In this document: positions 31,985-45,204 of the stretch, in pieces
Numbering within the stretch: position 1 is the stretch's first letter
How the letters are laid out: every line of letters starts with the position of its first letter
NCBI GenBank assembly: GCA_021464415.1
Contig: CM038470.1
Span: 40,356,099 to 40,420,098, forward strand
From: Lonicera japonica
Taxonomy: Eukaryota > Streptophyta > Magnoliopsida > Dipsacales > Caprifoliaceae
Length of the DNA stretch: 64,000 nt
Reading direction: 5' to 3'
Position numbers and translations under genes: made by a program
Notes under the pieces: generated by a model
What the model was told of the DNA's origin: nothing
Databases searched by the model: none
The model's input: only the letters and a program-made list of their open reading frames with translations

Positions 31985-34900
31985 TGTGACGCCCCAAATC
32001 CAGTTTTAAGATTTTCACCTCTGGGACCCGGTTAATCACGGATGCTGTGCACGACGGCGGGTTTTAAAATATAAAATTAACAACTTTAAAAAAAAACTTT
32101 TTCTTAAATAAAATATTATTCCATTAAAAATCTCGTTTTACAAAATCCCAGCATGTGGAGGCCAGTTAAATAAAAATCAAACCGGTGAGACTTACAAAGC
32201 ACATTTACACAAATACAATCACATCCGACTCCACATATATATAAAAACCATTTATACAAATCCATCGTCCATTATCCAAAATAATTGTAAAATCGATACA
32301 TAATTACAAAGAGTTTAACATAACAAAAGATTATATACAACCTAGTCCTTGGTTCAAGGACTATAAAAGTTATCGGACATCAGAGGCTACTAGACTCGTA
32401 GATCACGTGCCAATCCCCGATGCTTGACCTGCAAAACTGTTTAGAAAACGGGATGAGCCAAATCCAGGCTCAGTGGGAACTATATAGGTTTTATATATAA
32501 AATAATTATTTAACGTAAATGTAATAGTTCAAAAACCATGCAATGTAATGCAACTCACACACTCGTGCGTGCAAATCACACTAGGAATCATATCCTAGTC
32601 ACCCGGAAGCTAACTATCCGCTCAACCTATCCTGTCCCTAGACTTCCCATAGAATAGTCTAAGTCAAATATCGCATTACTAGGGAATCATTGATATAAAG
32701 TTACTTGAATTCGCCCTCAAGTGTAACTCAAGACTATACTAGGCTATCTGATACCTATATCGGACGTTGTGACTATTGGCCAAGTATCCATTATTTTCTC
32801 TTTAATTATAGTACGTTATGGGTTCCATACTTAGCCATTTACAAGGCTTTACCACTAGCTCGTCCTCATAACCAAACCACGTTCTCACGCTCGTATACCA
32901 TGTTTCTATGGCCATTGGCTGATAATACTTTCCACTTTATGTGTTAGTACATTATGAGTGACCAACGCTTTCTTATGTATTTTATGTTCTTTACGATAGT
33001 GTCTCCATCGTTCTTACAAAAGTTACACTCGTCCGAGGCAATATATAATCAACCATGCCATACAAGATATGATACGATACAATAATAATGATAATATAAG
33101 TAATACACATCGACAACACATCGATCTGTATCATATCTCTAGTATAGTGCCACAGTTTCTCCTCGTGGTCGTCTAGGCCCAAAGCAATAGATCCCTAAGG
33201 CTCTGAGGCTTTTGTCCATGTCTCCTTCGAGTGGGGAGTGGCTCAGGGATTTGGTTCTCTAGATAAGTCATTCGGAGATAACCCTCAAGACATTTTTTTG
33301 GGAATAACGCTCCGAATAGTTAACGAGGAGAACACCTCATACAAGCCACAACAACACTCTGGAAAGAACTACATTAGGCGATACACTAGCAGGGTGATGA
33401 CCATTAGTAGCCCAACTACTTCCCGAGAAACTCACCATTGGGTAAGTAGTGGCACACGGGACCTACTCCGCTTGTCGGGAAAATTCATCGAACCCAGACC
33501 ACATAGTCCTGTGAGAAGGCAAAATACAAAGAATAGGCTCTCTTTTGTGGGCAACCACAACCACCGGCAGAGTCGCCGATTTCATTTTACCAGTGCACGG
33601 TTTAGGGACTTTCACCTATGGGCGGCAATAAGCGGCTCGTCTTTGATTCACCAAGAGCTACCCGATGCTCGGTCAATCATATCCGGCCCATATGTGTGAT
33701 CACAGTAACAAACATCACATTTATTCATTTCCCACAATGAATATCATCATCATCATCAATCATACATCACACATATGGCTAATCATCATATATATAATCA
33801 TACACTCGCCCACTATTCATTTATCATCATTAACATCACCATTAATCATTTCTACAAGCATATTCATCACTCGTATGCTCCATACGTTTATCGTCATGTG
33901 ATTATTCACATTATAAGGCCAACTAATTCATTATTAATGTCATATATCTCATTATGTTTTATGCATATCAAACTAAGGCCGTGTGTGTTTTATGATGATA
34001 CTCACGTCATCCTATCAAGCTAAGTATTGGTTATTATGATTCTAGCTCATCCGGTATATCCATAGCAAATTCAACTACATGTATTTAGAGCCACGACTAT
34101 CTATAATCTACCAAACCAAGGTAATAACATTTCTAGGGTGTATTGAAGTTGTATTATCATCACCAATCTTTACTATCTTCTACATAAAGTTCTAGACTCG
34201 AAAGTCATCACGTACGGTTCCCCTCTAAGGGTTTTCGGTGCAAACCTCAAGGGAAATACTCAACATCCTCAACAAACAACATATCTACGTTTATGTACCA
34301 TTTATAGCTCCTAATCAATCACTTTATATGCACAAAACCCAAAACCCCCAATTTATATGTCATACGGATGACTACGAAGTGGTTTTCACATGAATATCTA
34401 GGTATGCATGCTAAATCGTGGAACTATATGATCGATCATGTTGTACGAGTGATAATCTATCAATATCTATCATTAATCTAAAAATTATCTAGTCCAAACC
34501 CCAAGAGATGCAAACAACACATGCTTTTGATCAAAATCCCCAATTTGAGTTCAAGACTCTAATTCAACGAGTAATAATTTAAGAAACATGTTTAGTACTA
34601 GTGTTCCCACCTTAGACAAGCCTAACCCGCGAGTTGATGATGTGCGAAAGTCTAATCGCCAAGCCCTAGCTCCAAGCTCGAGCTCCAATGGTTGAAGAAG
34701 GTGGAGAAGATGATGAATAGTGAAGGAGAAGGTGATTTGGGGCTCAAATCTTGGATGAGGGATGAGAGATGTGTATAATATCTTGTCTCTCTCTCTCTAG
34801 AGCTCTCTAGACTCTCCCTCACTCCCTTTGATGTTGTGTGTTCGAAAATGGGGGCTGTAGGGGTGTTAAATGGCTTAAAAACGGGTTAAATATACTCAAA

Positions 34901-35382
34901 ACCGACATTTAGGTGAACCATGATCATAGATCATGAACCATTATGGAACTCTTCTGGAAGACCATGATTGATCATGGCCTTCCATGATCGATCATGGAAG
35001 TCACAGCAGCAGCAAATGACTTTCTGAGCCCAAAACGGACCTCTAAATGGCTGAATCTTGACTCGGCCCAAACACGAAAGTTGTAGAGGGTAAAGAAATG
35101 AATACGTGATTTTCGGATGAAGAAGTTATGGCCTCTCAAAGTTGGCAAAAAATTGACGAATCACGAAAAGTCAAAATACGCAATTATCGCCTCGGTTTCA
35201 ACCCGAACCACTCGAATAATGTAAAGATTGCTCCTTCAAACTTAATATGTCTACCAAGACATGACAGAAGTATCGGGTCAACTACAAAGGCTCGGAACCC
35301 AATGCTCGCTCTATAACGAAGATTAAGCCATATCCAGGCCTAAGAGAAGCTCAACACGAAAAACGGAACATAGGGTATTACA
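31985..35382 (-). repeat. solo A LTR copy 3, TSD AATGT
   Basis: It starts TGTGACGCCCCAAATCC and ends AGGGTATTACA, 3398 bp, with perfect AATGT at 31980-31984 and 35383-35387. It is the cleanest uninterrupted A copy and defines the family length. On its sense (minus) strand the order is: start, conserved ctacaactttcgtgtttgg near 35070-35094, palindromes 34999-34920, TATATTTAACC near 34890, GA/CT-rich leader, cactattcatcatc near 34710, ggtgggaacactagtac near 34600, then a long 3' part. The 153-codon frame at 33238-33699 is not conserved in the other A copies and I do not treat it as a gene. Confidence 0.92.
34962..34999. promoter_or_regulatory. two long palindromes in A LTR copy 3
   Basis: CCATGATTGATCATGG (34962-34977, one mismatch) and TTCCATGATCGATCATGGAA (34980-34999, perfect over 20 bp). 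On the minus strand TATATTTAACC follows about 70-100 bp downstream. Confidence 0.9.
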
Positions 35383-35387
35383 AATGT

Positions 35388-38300
35388 GCTTTTTAAGGGT
35401 AAACCATGATATACATTAGAACTTGGGGTTGATCCTTGACTTTGAAACAATCCCCATTCGAAAATGTGTGAAACAAGGAATTTTAAGAAAACAAGGTTTA
35501 CTTTGACTGATCAAACGTTAACTCCCTTCCTTAGAGGTTTAATTAGCTACCAATTTTTGTGGACCAAGGATTTGAAATTGGAGTACCGTCATGGCCTCCA
35601 TACTAAGCTTAAAGGAAACTTGAAAGGTTTTGTTAAAATTTCCATTACTAAAAAGCATAAATACTTAACACTTCAGGATTTTGGATATACCCATTACTCT
35701 ACTCTGACGAGATCTATTTTAGTAATTTCACACCACTCTAAATTTTGTCTACTCATAAGGGTTATGACAATTCGTTAATTCTGCCAAACTCATGGTCACT
35801 AATCATAAAGATTAACCAAAGATCCATAAAGTACTTGGATATACTATACTAGCCGATCACAAGAAAGGTTCGATAACCAATTTTTTCGAGGCATCAACCA
35901 AAAAGGCCACCACCAAGAACCACTATGACTTAAACAATTAATACACTATTCTGTTATGTTACTCTGATTCTCTACGAATCTTATCCCTCACAGGTGCAAT
36001 CATATAGATTGACTAATACACATGCTAATAACATGGAGTAGGTCTTATTCCCTACACAAAGTCACAAATGGATAACTAGTCTTAATAATCAAATATACAG
36101 TTCTCGTTACTCAAGAAATGCTTATACCCATGATATGACCCTAAGTCAAGCCATTAGCCACGCATTCTCTGATAAATCTCCTTAACCACAAGGAGTGGGA
36201 ATCATACCCCAACTAGAGTTCACAATAAACTCTTTCCATAGGGAAGAACAAGACGAAGTTACTTATTATAACAAGGGAATTCCATTGAGAGTCTATATTC
36301 CTTACCCTGAAAAATGAGTTGAATTAAGAACTCATCGAATGTAAGGACTCCTAAGGAAGTAAAGAAGATACCGTCATGCGTGCAGAAGCAAATAAACAAA
36401 TTAACCTTAATTTTGTTATTTGATGGTTTAATTTTCAAAAAAAATCAATTTTAATCAAATCAAAAAGTAAACTTAGAATTCTATTGATTTTAACTCTGAA
36501 AAACCTGTTTAATATTTTCTATCATACAACAATTAATAAAGCAATTAAACGGATAAGTAAAATCCATAATTAACAAGGTATCCCATGCAGTACAGGACTA
36601 ATCCTCAAAAATCCACTATATGCACAATAGTTTATAGACTCAATTTATCTCAAATCATATAAACTTACACAACTTGAATTGCATAAGATACCCGTAAAAG
36701 TCTCCACCTTTTGTGCGTATAGTCTTCCTATCCGAATCGCACGAACAGGTTAACAACGAATCATTTGCGATGGATATCGCACCGTTCTTCAACTCCTTTT
36801 GCGAATCACATGCACTTTGGGATATGATTTGTTCTTTAAAGAAAGAATGCTTAGTTTGGCATGAATAAAAAACCCTAAGGTGGATTTTATGTTTTGAGAT
36901 TTTAATATATTTCTAACGTTTTAAAAACTCTCTTAAAACATGCGTAAAAGTTCCTAACCTGTATAGGTCTTTTTATATAAAAATATAGAAATCAACTTCC
37001 TTTAGAAAAAGGTTAAAAATACTTAAAACAACAATTTTTGCGACAAAAATACATGGCCTAGAAATATAGACTGGATTGGTCTAAGTCCAAAAATCATGTA
37101 CCAGTCAGAAATTAGGAAATTTAATTCTGAGACCGAAACAAGCCAGACTGGTCCACATTATCAAAATGTGTACCGATCCACCCACCAATTAATGATTAAG
37201 TGGAAAAGTGCTTGGCCCAACTTGGTTTAAAATTAGCCACATATTTCATTTAAATTAAAAAGAACACCACACCTTTAAAAAGCAACATTACTAGGTTCAT
37301 GGGGCCATTTGAAGGATTGACCGCTTGACTTTTTCAAAATTAATTAATTTATTTTATTTTTCAATTAAATGTTTTCTTTTAAATTCATCTTTTCTTTTTT
37401 TTTTTCTTTTTTTTATTTTTTGCCGTGTTAAATCCGTTTGACCTCCAATTCGATCCAAATTTTCGATGCAACTCTAGAAATATGTTAGTAACATAATCTA
37501 AGAGTTTTCTCATCAATTTGGTTTGCCAAAACAATTTGATCACAGGAAAAATACTATCAAAAATAGTAAAAAAACATAGTTCGACCCAAAGGTTTTTGAA
37601 AACACCACCTAGGAAATTAAATTTGAATGCCAATGCCACCATATCTTTCTTGATATAATCTTCAATGCATTGCTTCAGTAGCTTGGCTCACTTGTAGTTC
37701 TTCAGATTTAATTTTGAACGAAGCAAACAACTTACAAGCAAATATGTTTTTGTTGAAGGAATAAAACCAACACAATTTTAGACTTTACATGGGGTCTGTG
37801 TCCACTCCTAGTCCGGGTTTTCAAAGATTAGGAAGCAATAAATACTGGTCATCTTTGCTGATTTACAATCAAACCTTAGTGAAATCTAAGGATTCCGCAA
37901 GAGTGAGAAAGGTACACGTAAGAATTAAATGTCTCAAAGCATTAAATGATTCCTAATACTTTAATTATTCTACTGCGTAACGTCTATTGAAATTGAATAC
38001 CATCGACAATGCTCTCTTTCTCTTAACTACCACATATGTATTCAGGTGTGACAGTTCTAAGGATCGTATAGATAGCCCACATGTGAGGTTCACCCCCCGT
38101 AAGAACAAAAGAAGCAATGGAGGGACATAAAGCATGGGACTTTAATGACCACTCATCCCTAAGTATATCATGTTTTAGTTCCTGTTGGCGACAGTGAACT
38201 GATGATTTATAAGATAATCAACTGTTGGCTAGTGGATGACTATAGTATAATCCAACAATTGCCTGTCACCCCCGAGTACAAAACGCTAGTTTGAAACAAA

Positions 38301-38564
38301 AAACGGAATAAGAACCAAGAATCAATAGTATCATAAAATAAGCTTAAAAAATGCATTTAGGAATAAAAGTTCAATAATGGAAACAACCCGCTATAGGATA
38401 ATATTCAATTCCAAAATTCTCCTATTTTCCAAGTTGCCTAACGACAAAGATACCTATCGCACGATGATGCCATAAAGAATAGGGGTATAAACATAATTCT
38501 CCTCTTCAAACATGAATCTATCCATGAACGAAGAAAAATCGAACCTATACCTTTGATACTAACT
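35388..38564. other. unassigned 3.2 kb, no gene seen
   Basis: A 104-codon + frame at 35464-35778 (YRHGLHTKLKGNLKGF) has no motif I know. The rest has frequent stops. 37385-37430 is pyrimidine-rich (long T runs). It lies left of the second C LTR and is likely TE-derived DNA that has decayed. Confidence 0.3.
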
Positions 38565-38865
38565 TGTGACTCCCTGAATCCCGTTAAGAAGTTTAGACCT
38601 TCGAGACCAGGTTAATTACACTGCTGGTGTGCCAAGAAATTAGTACTTTGTAGCCTACTAATATATATTTTGGAGAGCATATATTTTTATATTTGTTATG
38701 TTTTTAATTCTTTTTCAAGTGCTTAGGATTAAATGGAAAAAATTGGCTTTTGAATGGAAGAATTCGGAGTTAAGATGAAAAAGTTATGACGAAAAAAAAG
38801 TTTAGGTGAAATAAATGAGCAGCTTTCTAGGATTAAAAGCAAGTGAAGCAAGACTAATTATCAAG

Positions 38866-38989
38866 GAGGGGTATAGCTTAGTTGTTAAAGTAGTGAGTGT
38901 TCACATATGAGACCTAAGTTCAAAACTTGGCATTGACATTCTTCTTTTTGGCGTGAACGATAAGATCAAATGAGTTGGGTTATTTGGTA
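38866..38989 (+). mobile_element. possible tRNA-derived SINE head
   Basis: TAGCTTAGTTG (38874-38884) fits a pol III A box and GTTCAAAAC (38918-38926) fits a B box, 33 bp apart as in tRNA genes. The segment begins ggaggggtatagc, like many plant SINE heads. The far end and TSD are not resolved, and it cannot fold into a proper tRNA by eye, so a tRNA gene is unlikely. Confidence 0.5.
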
Positions 38990-38998
38990 TTAAAATAA

Positions 38999-39180
38999 GG
39001 GTTATGTTAACGTGTTCCCTAAAGACACATGTTAAGTACCTATTTTTAAAAATAATTAAATATGGCATATGTTAAGTATCCATTTTGGCCTGAACGATAA
39101 AATCTTAAATATGGTACATGTTAAGTACTTATTTATAGTAACTTTAACATGTGCCATAAGGGTACATGTTATCATTTTCC
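38999..39180. mobile_element. 182-bp MITE with 9-bp TSD (Mutator-like)
   Basis: TTAAAATAA occurs exactly at 38990-38998 and 39181-39189. The terminal inverted repeats run GGGTTATGTTAACGTGTTCC on the left against GGAAAATGATAACATGTACC on the right, extending to cacatgttaag. A 9-bp duplication suggests a Mutator-type transposase mobilised it. Inside, aatatgg-ayatgttaagta is repeated directly. Confidence 0.85.
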
Positions 39181-39429
39181 TTAAAATAAAGGGCCCGTAT
39201 CACAGCCAAGTGGGCCAAGACCACTCGCCAAGCAGCTCACTACAAACTTCCAAGCCTATCCATGCAATTAATGAATTGGCCCATGTCATATTCATCAAGC
39301 CCAAGCCCACAAATATAAAGCAAGCAACAGCATCCGCAGCAAGGAGGAGAATTGGAGAGCCGCAATTTTTACTTTTTTTTTTTTTTCTCTTCTACTTTCT
39401 CGATTACCAAGAACAGCAGCCTTTATTTT

Positions 39430-41232
39430 GGGTGTTCTTAAATGCACCCACATAATCCGTCTTCTCACCCCACCAAAAGTCAAAGTTACGTTAATCTTAA
39501 TCTAAAAAATAGCATAAAACCCTTTCTTCTCACCTCACTTTCTATATTTTGAAAAAATTGCCACTAATTTGTCTTTTCACCCACTTAAAATTTTAAAAAT
39601 AATTTATTTTTTTTTCCAACAAACAATCATCTACTATTTTAATTTAATTACATACATTTCATAAATGTAAGTTTATAATAAATATTCTTATACTTTTATA
39701 TTAAGTGCTATATATATTTTTTATTTGCTCCGGCACGATAACGTTTTCAATGATATTTTTCTTAATTTATTCAATCTTTTTATTTGTGCATGCATGTAGA
39801 ACTCAATAAAACTCATGTTAAGTTATCCAATATCAAAGTAAATTTTTTTTTGTCTTAACATGTGCCTAATATGTCATAAATAATATATATATATTGCATG
39901 TTGTACTTTTATTGTTTCAATATTTAAATTCTTAAAATTACTCCTAAAAAAATATTGAAAATGAAATAGTTTGGTGAGAAAATCTCTATCCTTTTAATAT
40001 TTTGCAAAGAAATCGTTTTTTTTAGTCTCCAAAGATTTAAATATCTTAGAAATCGAAAGTAACAAAATATTTTAATAAATGATTTATTTTTATAAAAACT
40101 ATTTTATTTTTCCAATTCATTTTTTCCCTTTTCACGAAAGATAACATTTTTTAAAAAGAAAGAAGAAAATGTTTTTAAGTCGTTAAAAAATCATTTAAGA
40201 ACACCCAGGGTGAGAAGATAGATTTTGTGAATGCATTTAAGAACACTTGAAAAAATTCATCACTATTCACTTTTTTTCCCGCTAGTTTTTTTTTTCTCTA
40301 TCATCTTTCTTCTAGTATTTTTGATAAAAATAAAATTGATCTTTTAATATTTTTGATGTAGTGAATTAAGACATATTTATATAGTATATGACTTAATTAT
40401 TACTTTTGTTAATTAATTAGTTAACTTCAACAGCTTCATCGAGCCTTTACAATCTAACTTAACTTATTACTCCATATAGCTCACATGTACGTTTTAGAGA
40501 GAGAGAAAGATAGTTTACGTAAGTATGTATAAAAAAAGAGTTAAAAAAGAAAAAATAGCTTAAGGGATTTTCTTTAATTATATTTAATATTTAAATTTTC
40601 ATATACATTATAAAAGAATTAATTTAATTTTTGTTTTATTTATAATTGTGTTGAAAATAACTAATAATTTTTTCAACATGCTTAAAAAATAAATGTTGAT
40701 CTAAATTTAATTGGAAATGGAGTAAATATTTTAAATTTCTTTTGTATATCAAACATACTACTATATATATGGATCAACTTTTGATCTTTTAATATTTTTG
40801 ATATAGTGAATTAAAACTTATATTTACTTATGTGATAAAAATAAAATTTGTAGACAAATTTAAATTATGAATAATAACTATTTAAGAGTAATGAATAATA
40901 AAAGATTATATGAAATATTATATAATTGTTAAAACTGTATACATCATAATTAATATTTTGTATCTTCAGACTTACTATTTAGACGAAATTTTTAATGAAA
41001 TTTATGAAGAACAATGTAATTTTTGTTTATTATGTCTTATATTAATGAAAAAATTAATATTATTTAATATTTTTACTTTTAGCGACAAAACTTAATCGTC
41101 TTTACATTGTTTTAATAAATTCACCCACTATTGGGGTGAAGTGCAAGATTTTCTATAAATAGTGGGGTGAGAAGAAAGTATTCTCACACTGGAATGAAAA
41201 GACTGATTATGTGGGTGCATTTAACAACACCC
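39430..41232 (+). mobile_element. F element copy a (hAT-like, non-autonomous)
   Basis: It starts GGGTGTTCTTAAATGCACCC and ends with the complement (gggtgcatttaacaacaccc), and has TTTATTTT at 39422-39429 and 41233-41240, an 8-bp TSD typical of hAT. Length 1803 bp, very AT-rich, no transposase frame. Near 40196-40255 two extra element ends (ttaagaacaccc and ttaagaacacttg) follow each other, and a block with gatcttttaatatttttgat occurs twice (40338 and 40792), so about 450-600 bp is a nested or duplicated insert absent from copy b. Confidence 0.82.
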
Positions 41233-41757
41233 TTTATTTTTTTTTTCTTTCTTTTCCTTTTCTATAAATAGTAGCAGAGAGCCGCAATTGTTTTTTTTTC
41301 TTGGGCACTATTTTCGAGCAGTTTCTTTGTTCTTTCGTTGGGAGCAGTTTCATTTAATTTAGAGTGGATTGTTTTATATTATTAATTTATAATTTTTTAT
41401 CTTTAATTAATATGTGCGTACCCAAGTAAGTATTTTTTTATGTATTCTTTAATTATTTATTGTTTTTCAATTACAAACATGCTAGGTTAGATTATTTTTT
41501 AGGATTGAGAATAAGTATATTTGATTGATTTTCTTACACATATTCATACCAATTGACTCTACCAATTTAATACTTTAATTTTAAAAATAATTCTTTATAT
41601 TAAATGCCTATTTTAACTGAAAAAATAATATTGGATTCTCATTATTTTTTGTTAGATTCACCTTATGATTTGTTAAGAGCGGATATAAAGTGTATTTTCA
41701 CGGATATAATGAGTGTTTTGATTTTATACACATGTCTAGTTATGGAAGAATTATTAA
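41233..41757 (+). repeat. E LTR segment between the two F elements
   Basis: It aligns with about 54900-55350 of the other E LTR. The word gagagccgcaatt appears here at 41277 and also left of F-a at 39355, so a short E segment is duplicated around the insertion. Confidence 0.7.
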
Positions 41758-43228
41758 GGGTGTTCTTAATGCACTCACAAAATCAGTCTTTTCACCCCAA
41801 TGTGAGAATACTTTCTTCTCACCACATCAAATCTTTAAAAAATCTTGCACTTCACCCCAGTGGTGGGGTTAGTTTACTGAAACAATATAGATACGATAAA
41901 ATTTTGTCACAAAAAGAAAAAAATATTAAATAATATTATTTTTTTCATTAATATAAAACATAATAAATAAAATTTACATCGTTCTTAATAAATTTTATTA
42001 AAATTTTTATCTCTCCAAGATACAAAATGTTAATTGTCAAAAAAACAGTTTTAGTAATTATATGATAGTTTATATAATCTTTTTATTGTTCATTACTCTT
42101 AAATGGTTATTATTCATATTTAAAATTTATTTACAAATTTTATTTTTATCCTTATCAAATAAGTAAATATAAGACTTAATTCACTATACCAAAAGTATTA
42201 AAAGATCAATTTGTTGTATGTAAAATATATGTTATCTTTTGTGAAAAGGGAAAAAATAAATTGAGAAAATAAAATAGTTTTCATAATAATAAATCATTTA
42301 TTAAAATATTTTGTTACTTTCGATTTCTATGATAGTTAATTTTCTAGAGATTCAAGAAAACGATTTCCTTACAAAATATTAAAATGATAGAGATTTTCTC
42401 ACAAAACTATTTTATTTTTCAATATTTTTTTACGAGTAATTTTAAGAAATTAAATATTGAAACAATAAAAGCACAACATACAATAAATATATATTTTTCT
42501 CTCTCTCTCTCTTCAATTAATATATATTTTTTTCTTTCCTCCGTAATCTCACTAAATTTCAATTTGCTTATTTATCCTCCGCAGCCTTTGCTTTTCTTTT
42601 TAACTCTAATTATTCTTAAATAAATAATAATTTATTAGGTTCAAGAATTTTCTTAGCTTAATTAGAATAATAAAAATCAAAGGAATAATCAAATTAATAA
42701 TAATTACACCAAAACCTTAGCTAACAATTAGCGAGAAGATAGTACCTAAAATGATTAAAACAAATTTATATTTTCAAATTTCAAAATTTAGAATTCAAAA
42801 ATTCAAACTAATTAAGGATTTTAAAACTAAGATTTGGTCATATACTTGTAAGGAAGGAAGCAATTGTACATCTCCTACACCACGTAAATATGCACCATAT
42901 GTATGTATGTATATATATACATAGCTTCCATGTTTATTTTCCTAATTAAGGAAATTACTATAAGATAGCCGAGAATAATTTTAACTTACAAATTTGTTAA
43001 TAATAAAATATTATTTAAAGAAATGAACTATATTTCTAACTAAATAATATAAAAAATATTAAAATTTGGGATTTTACATGAGAAGATAAATTAGTGGTGA
43101 TTGTTTCAAAGTATAGAAAGCGGGGTGAGAAGAAAGGTTTTTACGCTATTTTTTAGGTTAATATCAACATAACTTTGACTTTTTGTGGGGTGAGAAGAAG
43201 GATTATGTGGGTACATTTAAGAACATCC
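41758..43228 (-). mobile_element. F element copy b, inverted
   Basis: It starts GGGTGTTCTTAATGCACTC and ends TTTAAGAACATCC, 1471 bp. Flanks attattaa (41750-41757) and actaataa (43229-43236) match at 6 of 8 bases. Its left part is the reverse complement of the right part of copy a, and its right part matches the left part of copy a over at least 160 bp, so the two copies lie head to head as a large interrupted palindrome. No transposase frame. Confidence 0.8.
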
Positions 43229-44490
43229 ACTAATAATTAGATTTTAAAAATTAATTGGGCTTAATTGAATTTATTTTCTGCATCTAATAGAGTCGAGAGA
43301 CCAAATTAGTGCGAGATAGAGAATAGAGTTTGTTAGGTATGAATATTAGGAACAAGATATCATATGTCATCCACCACCATAGTATTTCATTAATTGATTA
43401 TTTTACTAGTATTTTATTAATTGATTAATTGTTTCATTAGTATTTTTAATTAATTATTTTATTTGTATTTTTAGTTGATAAACCATCCCTCTTAATTTTT
43501 AAGTTAGATTAGAAATTAATTAGAATTAGTAAGTGAATTACGTGCGTTACATCCGTTGGGTCCCTAGGGTTTGACCTCGCTCTTGCCTAAGTTATACTAG
43601 TATTCGATTCGTGCACTTACAAATATATAAAACATTCACAACAGGTGTTGTATGCAACAGTAAGTTTAAATTAGATGAAATTAGTTTAAATATCAAAAAC
43701 ATATCTTGTTTTAAAATATCATTTAAAAAAATAATTGGCATGTAGAGTTTGTAAAGTTAACAAACCAACCTGTAATTAATAAAATGAATTTTTCACTATA
43801 AATTAAACTCTACATTTATAGTATAAATTTTTCATACAACATAGTGAATGTCCATATAATACAAATCCTCCAACGAGGTCCTATGCTTAATTTTTTATTT
43901 TTTTTAAAAAAGCTTTACATTGTATACAATGACTATCCATTGAAACAAATAGAAGTTTAATTATACAAAGTATTCGAATATATATAGTATGTAAAATATA
44001 AGTCGTTCACTGACGACTACAAGTGTCATTGGTCATCAAATGTGTCTAATCACTTAGTCGCACTGTCCCAAGGAAGTGTGTAGTACCCCATGTTCCACTT
44101 TCAACATTAATCCTTCTCTTAAGACTGGATAATGCTTAATTTTCGTTATACCGCGAGCATTGGGTTCCAAGCCCCTCGTATTTAACCCGAAAATTCTAGA
44201 TTGTCATATTAGGTATATCAAGTTTGTGGAAACAATCTTTTCATTATTTCGGTGGCCTGAATCAGAAACATGAAGTAAATCACGCGTTTTGAACTTTTCG
44301 TAAAAGTTGATATTTAGCCAACTTTTAGACGCCATAACTTCTTCATCTGATGTCTAAATGACTCCCCGTTTATGGGAAAATATTCATTTCATTCCCCTCT
44401 ACAACTTTCATGTTTGGCCCGAGTCGAGATTCAACTATGTCGAGGTTCATTTTGGGCTCATAAAGTCGGAAAAAATCTTAACTGCTACCT

Positions 44491-44561
44491 AGATTGATCC
44501 AGCCTTACCTGGATCGATCCAAATTGTCCAAAACATTTATTCTTTATATTTAGATCGATCC
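44491..44561. promoter_or_regulatory. palindrome cluster in A LTR copy 4
   Basis: TGGATCGATCCA (44510-44521) is perfect, and agattgatcca (44491) and agatcgatccag (44552) are related half-perfect copies. The palindrome differs from the CCATGATCGATCATGG type of copy 3 although the position is the same. Confidence 0.85.
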
Positions 44562-45172
44562 AGCTTGCATAGGAAGCCATTTTTGACCATTTTTAACCCA
44601 TTTTTCTTCCTTTTTAACCCCATTTCTCACCTTACATTTGTTCACACACCACAACCACATCTAGAGATTTCTAGAGAGAGAAAGAGATATTTTTGAGGAA
44701 ATTTGAGGGTTCCACATCTTGATTTAGGAGTATATTATCACTATTCATCATCTCCTTCATCTTATTCCACTATTGGAGTTCAAGGGAAAAGCTAGGGTTT
44801 CAAAATTTGGCGTCAACACTTCTCCAAACCTCTCAATCATGATTCTCTAGGGCGGGAACACTAATACTAAAGCTTTGATTTCAACTTTTACTTGTTGCAT
44901 TAGAATTTTCTACTTAAAATGGGGATTTTGCATAAATATCCTAGGTTTGTGATGTGCATGCGTGTTGGGTTGGTTTAAGGCTCAATTAGTGATGTATATA
45001 GGTAAACTATCACTTGTATATCATATATCATCACTTCTCACCATGCTATGAGCTTGTTACTTGCATTGTACAACATACCTGCTTTGTAGTTAAAGGTATA
45101 AACTTGGGGCTTAAGGCGGATTTTGAGATTGGTGAATGGATTAGAGTTGGTTATGGTTTATAAGAGGTAGAA

Positions 45173-45181
<9 letters not shown>

Positions 45182-45204
<23 letters not shown>
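45182..45204. repeat. (TG)n microsatellite
   Basis: Alternating TG over about 23 bp inside A LTR copy 4, following a short (AT) run. Confidence 0.95.

Larger units (their letters stand above)
38625..43643 (+). repeat. E LTR copy 1 with four nested insertions
   Basis: It begins TGGTGTGCCAAGAAATT and ends ACATTCACAACA, matching the ends TGATGCGTCGAAAAATTGG and TTTATCACAACA of the E LTR at 54382-55755. Subtracting the MITE, the SINE-like unit and the two F elements leaves about 1.4 kb, the length of the other copy. The shared block caattgact(c/a)taccaatttaatac near 41550 and gagcggatata near 41675 confirm it. Diverged 5-bp flanks (ACTGC / GGTGT) sit where the C family has agtgc. Confidence 0.75.

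Noticed and set aside
33238..33699. 153-codon frame as a gene
   Set aside because: It lies inside a solo A LTR; corresponding segments of other A copies (about 45950 and 52350) are broken in all frames.
35464..35778. 104-codon frame
   Set aside because: No recognisable motif and no neighbouring exon structure; probability of chance is high in 3 kb of decayed sequence.
38866..38945. tRNA gene
   Set aside because: A and B boxes are present but no cloverleaf with an acceptor stem can be drawn; a SINE head is more likely.
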